From Imbricaverruca yamaguchii (lineage: Eukaryota > Arthropoda > Thecostraca > Neoverrucidae): 64,000 nt of DNA. The DNA lies in contig JAOTOL010001345.1 of the NCBI GenBank assembly GCA_034440575.1, positions 372,001 to 436,000 of the forward strand, in the 5' to 3' direction. The notes under the pieces are model-generated. The model was not told the origin of the DNA. It did no database searches and worked only from the letters and a program-made list of their open reading frames with translations. The translations under genes were made by a program, and so were the position numbers. Shown in pieces: positions 46,901 through 64,000 of this stretch; within the stretch, counting starts at the first letter, position 1; each line of letters opens with the position of its first letter.

Positions 46901-49900
46901 CTTTTGGGAGTCGACATCTTCAGGATGGAGGGTGGATCCGCCTCCTTAGTATGCCATGGTGGCTGCTCAACGAGTTCCTTTTCAGCCAATGACACACTTC
47001 AGAGTAGAAAGGTCTTTATGAGGACTTTCTTTCGGGATCTGTCCTGGATTTTCAGGTGTTCGGGCCTTCTCGATGGAGTCCCTTCTTGATATTTTGCATC
47101 GACTTCTATTTTTTAGGCCTTTTGCTTTATATTTTTCGGCCCCGTTACGACACCTCGAGCTCCGGTGCATTTTTCGTTGCCCCAAAGCATTTTTTTCCGG
47201 GCCCGGACGCGCTTCTGAGGTCTTTGGCGCAATTTTTGTGGCTGAAAAGTGACATTTCGGGTATGAATTGATTTTGGGAAGCCAACTGCGAATTGTGGGG
47301 CTCTGGCACGACTTTTTGGGCCACTAATGTGATTTCCAAGGGCAGCTGTGCGACGTTTTTGTGTCTAAATGCGATTTTTAGACCCTGTCGTCATTAGTTG
47401 GGATGCCTATCGGAAGTTTTATGGCCTCGGCATGGCTTTGGGAACCCAACACGTTTTTGTTTCTTTTGGGGCATTTACTGGGACACCAAAATTATTATCC
47501 ATAGCCAGACCGTTTCATTTCGTTGCCCTGACTTAATTTAGCAGGTGTTCCCATGAGACGCCGGCGCGACTTGTCGAGCCCCTATAGTGATTTTCAGCGG
47601 CCCAGGCGCGACATTTTGGCACCTTCAGGTTCAGCGTAATTGTCGGGGGGGGGGGACCAACCATTTCGGGTTCCCGTCGTGATTTTTAAGAATCTAGACA
47701 CGACTTTTTCGATCCCCAGCGTCGTTTTCAGGGCCCAGGCGGGATCTTTTGAGACCCCCGGTGCGATTTTCAGGGGCCCAGCCCGTCTTCTTGCAGCTCC
47801 CATGGTGATTTTCAAGGACCACGGTACGGACTTTTGTTGTGCTCCCAGCGTGATTTTCATGGGCCCCGGTCCGACCTTTTTTGGCCCACAGGCCACAGGC
47901 CACAGGGATACCGACCCGACCTTTTGAGACCCGACGTGATTTGGACAGCCTGGACAGTCTTTTTGGCACCCAGCGTGATTTTCGGGAGCTCGGCGAGACC
48001 TTTTTCCCCAGTGTGATTTCCAGAAGTCCGGTCCGACCTTTTAAGGCCTTAGCGTGATTTTCGTGGGCACGGACGCGACTTCTCGGGATCCCAGCGCAAC
48101 TTTTTGGAAGTCCCAGCGGTATTTTCAGGAGTGCGGTCCCATATTTTGAAGTCCTCAGCGTCATATTTAGAGTCTTGGAACGATTTTTGGGCCATAAATG
48201 TGATTTTCAATGGTCTTGGTGGGATTATGGTTGCCCTGGCATGATTTTCAGGGGTCTCTGCGACATTTTGTGGCCCCAATTATTGTTTTTATGGGCCCCG
48301 GACGCTTTTTTCCGGACGCACACACCACTGGACGATGACAAGGCTTGACGGTAGTATCCGTTGTACATTGGTGTTCTAGCACTTTTAGTCCAAATGTCAT
48401 CATTGAATATATTCTGCGATCAGGCTTTGCTAAGCAGAGATTGTTGCATATACCATGAGCCCACCATGTGACCGAACCATTTCCGTTGACCGACACAATT
48501 TGAATTAAATGTTTAACGTGCTGTCAATGCCACTAGGCAGCTACCCAGCTAAAGATCCACTCGGGTCAGTTGCCATGCTCGTGATGTGCCTTGTCAGGTC
48601 ACATGACAAGCATCATTCGTCACTCGTCACATCATCACTCTTCATATCACTCCTCATGTGACCTTTTTAGGTCACATGAGACCTTTTAGGTTACACCACG
48701 AGCACCTAATCCTCTCAGGGATTCTGGGATTCTGAGAGGCGTTTTCGCACTTAAGGTTGATGTACTAGGGTGCAGACTTCATCATTGTATCCATAATAAG
48801 TTATGGCAATAAATATTTTGCTGTTTGATGCCAGCACCGATGATACCCAAGCATCTGATTCAAAAGGTTGGATATCTGTGTGCTATGCCAAACTGAAAAT
48901 CCATTGAAATGTGGAAATTTGTACGTTATATTCCATACTACAGTCACGCAATGTATGCATCGTGGCAGCAATTTGTATGTTTTAGTACTCAAAATACATG
49001 TAAATGCTGAAGTGTATGGCAGCTAGAACCAAGGCCATATATAATGCATGGCTATATAATATCCAGGCAAGGAACTTGCATTTAGAAATTGTATGTCTTA
49101 CTTTGATTGTGTTACGTCACTGTCTTCAGCCTTCATAATTGTCTACTGTAGCCAATATTAATGCAATCAATGTTAAATATGTTAACAGTCAAAGAACGAC
49201 AATGAAACTCTAGTGTGAATGTATTTTGTTACCGGCTTGCATAGTATCTGCTTTATAGTATTTTAATAGCATCATATATGATGTGAATATCCATACATAT
49301 GTTCCATTACATCAACTCCTGAATTAGATGCGTTGTTGTAAGGTCGTGTCCAAGAGTGCATGACTTAAAATGAAGCGCTACGATGTTTGTTTGTTTGTTT
49401 GTTGGGTGGTTCTTGACGCAGTTTATGCACGATCACGGCTAATGGTGCCGCCCACACTGTTTCACCGGTGGGCCGTGGGATTGGGAAATATCCCGAGTGG
49501 TGCGAGTGGAAGTGCCACGATGTGATACGTGCAGCTTTTGCTTAGTTATGGATTGCAGGGAGTTTTTCTCAAATGTTAAAATGTGTGCATGCTGCTTTCT
49601 AGGAAATTTGTATGTCTCAAAGGTAGGAGGGCCAGCTACCATTGTTGGCCCTCCCACTTTGAAAAGTGGGTGGGCCATGTCTCCCTACTCCCCCTGTCCT
49701 TACGCCTATGGGAACATACGAATACAAGTACCATTTACCATTTCTTTCTGTCTTGCTGTCGCAGAAAAGTACAATTTCTTGCTGTCGTGGTAACCTGCTG
49801 AACCCAAATCAGCGCCCAGATGACGTCACCGGCTGCAGATTGACAGATTGGCAGGGCCCGGGCCTGGACGACCTGTCGTGGGTCCGGATCTCAACTGTCC

Positions 49901-51813
49901 GTTGTGGGTAGTCATATGTCGTGGATCCAGGTCCCAGCTGCTCGTTGTGGGTCCAGGTCCCACCTGTTGTGGGTCCGGGTCCCACCCGTTTTGGGTCTAG
50001 GTCCTATGTTTTCGTTGTGGGACCCGGTCCCACCTGTTGTGGGTCCAGGTCCAACCTGCTGTAGGTCCAGGTCCAACGTGCTCGTTGTGGGTCCGGGCTT
50101 CACCTGTCCGTCGTTGGTGTGTCCAGGCAGCAGCGAGGCAAGGTTCAGCTGGCCAAAATGTCGTCCCAGGTTACCGAGAATCTCATGTCCATCAACCGCA
50201 AGCTGGCCGAGCAGGTGGACCGCAGCAAGGAGACACTGGACGTGCTGGGTAAGTGGAACATTGACTGCGGCAAAATTATACCGCCTGTGAAAAACTCGAT
50301 GGAGGGGTTGGCGACCTGCGGCAGCCTATCGAGTAGTGCACTACGCTGCGCAAGGACCTCCAGGTCCTTACCAGTTGGAATATGTGCATGTTGACTGAAC
50401 CATTTATTCACCCCTGGAGAGACGAGCGAGCGCTGAAGCATAACTGAGGAAGTAGTTATGTGCAATTTGTCTTGAAATGTTTGTACATTTTCCTGTTGTC
50501 TCCCTTGAAGGCCATTGTGCCCAGATATGAACATTTGTGAAAAAAGTGAAAAGGGCATTCAATTTGTGAAGGGACACTCTAGTTTGATGAGTTGAAAGGT
50601 GGCTGGACGGACACGTGATGTGTTATGAGCGCCGGACGTTCAAACATATCCATCCCCATAATAATTATTCACATTTTGTGCTGTACCGGCCATGATGCGG
50701 ATGGGTGCATTGCTGGATCTATGGATTGTAGCTTTGGGATTTTGGGCGCTTCGACCAGTCTTAATAATCCGCGGATTGTAGCTTTGCGACGCATTCAGCA
50801 GTTGAGGCCATATGACGTCGCCCGCCCCTCACCCTGGCAGAAAGGGTGAGCACCACGGATAATCGACCATCATGCGCATGTACCGTAACAAGCCCCCCTG
50901 TCGGCCCACACAATGCGGCGGGTAGTCTGTAATGAACATTTTGGAATATTCATGGTGCAGTGACGCGATCGTACGTCAATCCAGGTGTGGAACGGCGGGA
51001 TCAGGGTCAGGGTGGATCTGGGGCCGCATATCCGTGTACTGGATCCATGGCTGGACGGCGCCTCCCCAGGGGTAGGCGCACCCCGCTAATTTTGTTAATC
51101 ACCGGCGCCCCTCCCTCTGACCGAAATCGTTAGATCCGCTTCCGACCGGGGCAGGTAAGCTGCTATGGGGCCCCATCACATTAGGTTGGGAATTGAGCTA
51201 TTTCATTCCGGCTAAACGTCACAAACATGGAGAATACGGGATACGTCGGAATGGCGATTTTTCCAGAATACGGAATTGACTATTCTTCACCCCTATGACC
51301 ACAAGTCCGAATTAGCACGGAAGTATGTCATATCACTTTCGTGATAAGCAGTAGCACCACTCACAATTTAGCAGTTGCCATTATTCTTGTACGTGCTGGA
51401 TTCACTTTACCGGTCAGTTACCTGGATTTAAGAGTGCGCCGACTACGAGGTCATTTGGCACCCGCTGGATTTACTTTAGTCCGTGAACTGAATACCATCT
51501 AAAGGTACAAATTCTCTAATCAGTCATTGTCTGTCTGTTCCGCTCTTATGCACAACCCGCGCCATTTGTATATCTCGGGTAGCTCGCCCGCCGACGAACG
51601 CTGTCCCGTCCGCCGGCAGCGCACTCGTCCGAGAAGGTGGACGAGACGCACGACGAGCTAAAGAGCATGGGCGGCGTGATCGGACAGTCGCGCCGGCTGC
51701 TCAACAAGTACGGCAGCCGAGAGCTCACTGACAACGTCCTCTTCGTGCTCGCCTTCACCTTCTTCTTCGCGTGTGTGCTGTACGTGGTGAAGAAGCGGCT
51801 ATGGGGCTGGTGA
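34825..51813 (+). CDS. BNIP1: BNIP1/Sec20 Qb-SNARE, complete coding sequence
   Basis: Coding exons: 34825-34932, 35531-35715, 38834-38938, 50127-50248 and 51620-51813. All have GT/AG borders and continuous phase, giving 237 residues; vertebrate BNIP1 is 228. Exon 1 encodes LDRITRDVVTTDLKIKEQIQ, similar to the family N-terminus. Residues 40-130 are predicted helical and Gln/Glu-rich. Residues about 133-208 are the SNARE region (KMSSQVTENLMSINRKLAEQ, DELKSMGGVIGQSRRLLNKY, SRELTD). A membrane anchor spans 213-230 (VLFVLAFTFFFACVLYVV), with KKRLWGW at the end. Sec20/BNIP1 is a tail-anchored ER SNARE. It works with syntaxin-18, Use1 and Sec22 in Golgi-to-ER transport, and in animals it also affects apoptosis and mitochondria. 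The start at 34825 follows a CTTGCACAG acceptor, so an upstream untranslated exon is likely. Confidence 0.93.
34933..35530 (+). other. BNIP1 intron 1
   Basis: A 598-bp intron that becomes GC-rich toward exon 2. No other feature is seen. Confidence 0.85.
35531..35715 (+). CDS. BNIP1: BNIP1 coding exon 2
   Basis: The acceptor is GGGCGGCCAG and the donor is ACCAG/GTGAGC. It encodes ALQSCDTSLEQLDRMNEA and an Arg/Gln/Glu-rich helix ending VYSRQLT. It is strongly GC-rich compared with the surrounding introns. Confidence 0.9.
35716..38833 (+). other. BNIP1 intron 2
   Basis: A 3.1-kb intron. It contains a decayed CR1-like LINE in opposite orientation (about 36200-38060). The stretch 38220-38420 is a purine-rich low-complexity run of GAAGCCGAAG-type words. 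The rest is featureless. Confidence 0.8.
36200..38060 (-). pseudogene. CR1-like LINE reverse transcriptase, 5'-truncated and broken
   Basis: Minus-strand frames in order: KKGERGKVENHRPVSLTSLV (about 37690-37590), QNTQHGFRKGRLCLTSLLHV and VDVAYLDFSNAFDKV (37529-37344), MKFADDSKVFREITG (37168 onward, with an intact FADD active-site block), AYVRPHLEYCIQAWSP (36800 region) and GEHWNQLPETIVNNS (36450 region). Frames are separated by stops and shifts. The 3' end runs into GTCTTTATTACTTTATG near 36230. It is a different lineage from the 26.6-kb LINE because RNase H is absent. Confidence 0.87.
38834..38938 (+). CDS. BNIP1: BNIP1 coding exon 3
   Basis: The acceptor is GCGGTGTTTCAG and the donor is GCACG/GTAGGT. 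It encodes SQLMQIRAANVRAQLNIEKR and SELMAGPGMSAEA, corresponding to the family's KAN...AELLxGG segment that carries the BH3-like region in mammals. It fits the phase of exons 2 and 4 exactly. Confidence 0.87.
39164..39430. repeat. 31-bp minisatellite, about 8-9 copies
   Basis: The unit is CCTTGTGGTGACGCAGAGGT followed by GCAGTGTGTAA. It begins about 225 bp downstream of BNIP1 exon 3. Diverged single units (CCTTGTGGTGACGC) at 38946 and near 39170 suggest growth from local sequence. Confidence 0.93.
39990..41540. repeat. 40-bp satellite-like array, about 38 copies with two unit variants
   Basis: The common core is CTGTATTGGCTCTACTGACG then CGTGCAGCCT. It is followed by CGGACCGGTG in one variant and GGGGCAGGTG or GGGGTCGGTG in the other. 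The variants are interspersed with local runs. The period is not a multiple of three, so open frames across it are incidental. Confidence 0.96.
41982..42067 (+). mobile_element. 54-bp tail-only retroposon with perfect 16-bp TSD
   Basis: AACTCAAACAATTTAA occurs at 41982-41997 and 42052-42067. The insert begins TGGGCGCTACATGACCAATG and ends CCCTAATAACTAACT. Confidence 0.92.
42616..42915. repeat. 16-bp array rich in TACGTA, left block
   Basis: The unit is GCGCATACGTACATTT or GCGCTTACGTACATTT with small changes. Each unit holds the palindrome TACGTA. It continues at 43318 after a LINE fragment. Confidence 0.92.
42916..43317 (-). mobile_element. 5'-truncated LINE fragment inserted in the TACGTA array
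   Basis: On the minus strand it encodes IRDRTTRQDHNLYVPRSRTE, GKRRFSSRAPHMYNSLPPEL and TRLPVSIFGRHLREYL, typical of the C-terminus of many LINE reverse transcriptases. A stop, an A/T-rich stretch and the end GACGTCAATAAAGTCTGTCT follow. GCAT borders both sides, a possible short TSD. Confidence 0.8.
43318..43570. repeat. 16-bp array rich in TACGTA, right block
   Basis: Same unit as 42616-42915, with TTTTGCGCATACGTAC the main form and more length variation at the right end. Confidence 0.92.
43772..45109. mobile_element. TTAA-flanked non-autonomous element, family B, copy 1
   Basis: The ends are TTAACACGCGTCCTGGAGG and, inverted, TTAACAAGCGCACTGGAGG. Inside each is a GGGGGCGGAT...CCGCCCCC palindrome. 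The right third is internally duplicated: 44400-44755 and 44757-45105 share the GAACTTAATCTGACTTGACC and CGGCCGGTA blocks. TGACCT/AGGTCA hexamers recur. It lies in BNIP1 intron 3. Confidence 0.78.
45780..48310. repeat. Degenerate array, 2.5 kb, unit roughly 30 bp
   Basis: The words GGGGCCCGG, GCGCGATTTT, GTGATTTTCA and GGGCCCCGG recur about every 28-34 bases across the whole stretch. Individual units are too diverged to align by eye. Codon-like structure is absent and open frames on both strands are incidental. One end may lie a little to either side. Confidence 0.7.
48653..48680. repeat. Hairpin, 12-bp arms, containing TGACCT/AGGTCA
   Basis: CTCATGTGACCT (48653-48664) and AGGTCACATGAG (48669-48680) are exact reverse complements around TTTT. 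Confidence 0.9.
49385..49497 (-). mobile_element. SINE family 1, 5'-truncated copy
   Basis: On the minus strand it matches the body and tail of the SINE at 17663-17836: ATTTCCCAATCCCACGG, CACCGGTGAAACAGTGTGG, GCGGCACCATTAGCCGTGA, then a CAACAAACAAACAAAC-type tail. The tRNA-like head is missing. Confidence 0.8.
49905..50115. repeat. 22-26-bp minisatellite next to BNIP1 exon 4
   Basis: The unit is GTTGTGGGTCCAGGTCCCAC with CT or a GCTC(G) spacer, about eight variable copies. The array ends about 12 bp before the exon 4 acceptor, where it occupies the position of the polypyrimidine tract and branch region. Confidence 0.88.
50127..50248 (+). CDS. BNIP1: BNIP1 coding exon 4
   Basis: The acceptor is GGTGTGTCCAG and the donor is GCTGG/GTAAGT. 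It encodes RQQRGKVQLAKMSSQVTENL and MSINRKLAEQVDRSKETLDV, the first half of the SNARE helix. Confidence 0.93.
50723..50786 (-). mobile_element. 36-bp insertion with perfect 14-bp TSD
   Basis: GGATTGTAGCTTTG occurs at 50723-50736 and 50773-50786. The 36-bp insert contains GGGATTTTGGGCGC and TTCGACC, a shortened form of the inverted LINE-like tail. It is the smallest copy seen. Confidence 0.72.
51395..51478 (-). mobile_element. 54-bp tail-only retroposon, 15-bp TSD with one difference
   Basis: GCTGGATTCACTTTA (51395-51409) and GCTGGATTTACTTTA (51464-51478) flank an insert. On the minus strand the insert reads GGGTGCCAAATGACCTCGTA then GTCGGCGCAC, the CAAATGACC subtype also seen at the LINE 3' end. 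Confidence 0.8.
51620..51813 (+). CDS. BNIP1: BNIP1 coding exon 5 with stop
   Basis: The acceptor is CGCCGGCAG. It encodes HSSEKVDETHDELKSMGG, SRELTDN, the membrane anchor and KKRLWGW, then the TGA at 51811-51813. Confidence 0.94.
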
Positions 51814-51874
51814 CCGACCGCCGGCCGAGCATTATTCCGCGGTATCGAAACACGCCGCACGTTTACATGAGATA

Positions 51875-51880
51875 TTTATT
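51875..51880 (-). terminator. HSPA9 polyadenylation signal
   Basis: AATAAA on the minus strand, 270 bp past the HSPA9 stop. Cleavage a little further on would end the mRNA roughly 40 bp from the BNIP1 stop codon. Confidence 0.6.
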
Positions 51881-52149
51881 ATCAAACAATATATCGAGTA
51901 GCACATAGTATCGTTTGCCGGACGATCGCGGGCGGCCCGCGCGCCACCGCGCCTGGTCCTGGGCCCCGAGGCAGTTGGCCAGCGTCGGACCAGGCGCGGA
52001 GGAGCCGGCCCCGACCGCCCGGCCAGCTACCGCGGATGAAGTGAAACACTGCGCGGGCCGACGCACCGCCGGACCCGTAATGGATGACGACACGATGCAT
52101 TCTATCACACACGCGAGCACGGACCAGTCCCGGACCGCGGCGGCGGCGG

Positions 52150-64000
<11,851 letters not shown>

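Larger units (their letters stand above)
38939..50126 (+). other. BNIP1 intron 3
   Basis: An 11.2-kb intron. In order it holds a 31-bp and a 40-bp minisatellite, a tail-only insertion, a 16-bp array split by a LINE fragment, a TTAA element, a 2.5-kb degenerate array, a truncated SINE and a 22-26-bp minisatellite just before exon 4. In 41540-41980, 42070-42610, 45110-45780 and 48310-49380 I see no gene. A block at about 45381-45522 is exon-like but unassigned. Confidence 0.8.
50249..51619 (+). other. BNIP1 intron 4
   Basis: A 1.4-kb intron with two tail-only insertions (50723-50786 and 51395-51478). Nothing else is recognised. Confidence 0.85.

Noticed and set aside
45762..48300. Several 60-156-codon frames in the 45.8-48.3 kb array
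   Set aside because: The sequence is a degenerate tandem array with repeat-driven composition on both strands and no family signature.

Overview
This is animal nuclear DNA, most likely from an arthropod and perhaps a crustacean. That assignment is an inference from a cabeza-type FET gene, intron-rich housekeeping genes with GT/AG borders, an I-type LINE with RNase H, and dense short retroposons. There are no bacterial operons. Almost every long open frame in the window is transposon, tandem repeat or antisense shadow. The real genes are three spliced genes whose exons I located by homology, splice sites and reading-phase continuity.

Layout. (1) Minus strand, 22508 down to 1598 and continuing off the left edge: a FET-family RNA-binding protein (caz/FUS/TAF15). 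Six coding exons are visible, including a 26-nt microexon. The RRM is complete; the RanBP2 zinc finger and the C-terminus are outside the window. (2) 22.5-34.8 kb: intergenic DNA filled by a decayed CR1-like reverse transcriptase, a TTAA-flanked 1-kb element and a 6.8-kb I-type LINE (26587-33395) with a perfect 13-bp target-site duplication (TSD). (3) Plus strand, 34825-51813: a complete BNIP1/Sec20 SNARE gene in five coding exons, with an 11-kb third intron packed with minisatellites and mobile elements. (4) Minus strand, from the right edge down to 52150: mitochondrial Hsp70 (mortalin, HSPA9/Hsc70-5). Eight coding exons are visible, from mid nucleotide-binding domain to the stop codon. BNIP1 and HSPA9 converge with only 336 bp between their stop codons.

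Mobile DNA. There are two tRNA-derived SINE families. There is also a family of 36-65-bp insertions that carry only a LINE-like 3' tail, several flanked by perfect 13-16-bp duplications; these are the most unusual objects here. Two TTAA-flanked non-autonomous families are full of AGGTCA/TGACCT half-sites. Three large fold-back elements occur, one enclosing a broken transposase-like gene inside an HSPA9 intron. At least seven short near-perfect snap-back hairpins are scattered through the window.

The three genes are ordinary cell machinery (RNA processing, Golgi-to-ER fusion, mitochondrial protein import and folding) with no evident shared pathway. The novelty lies in the repeats. All statements come from reading the sequence by eye; no search or alignment program was run.
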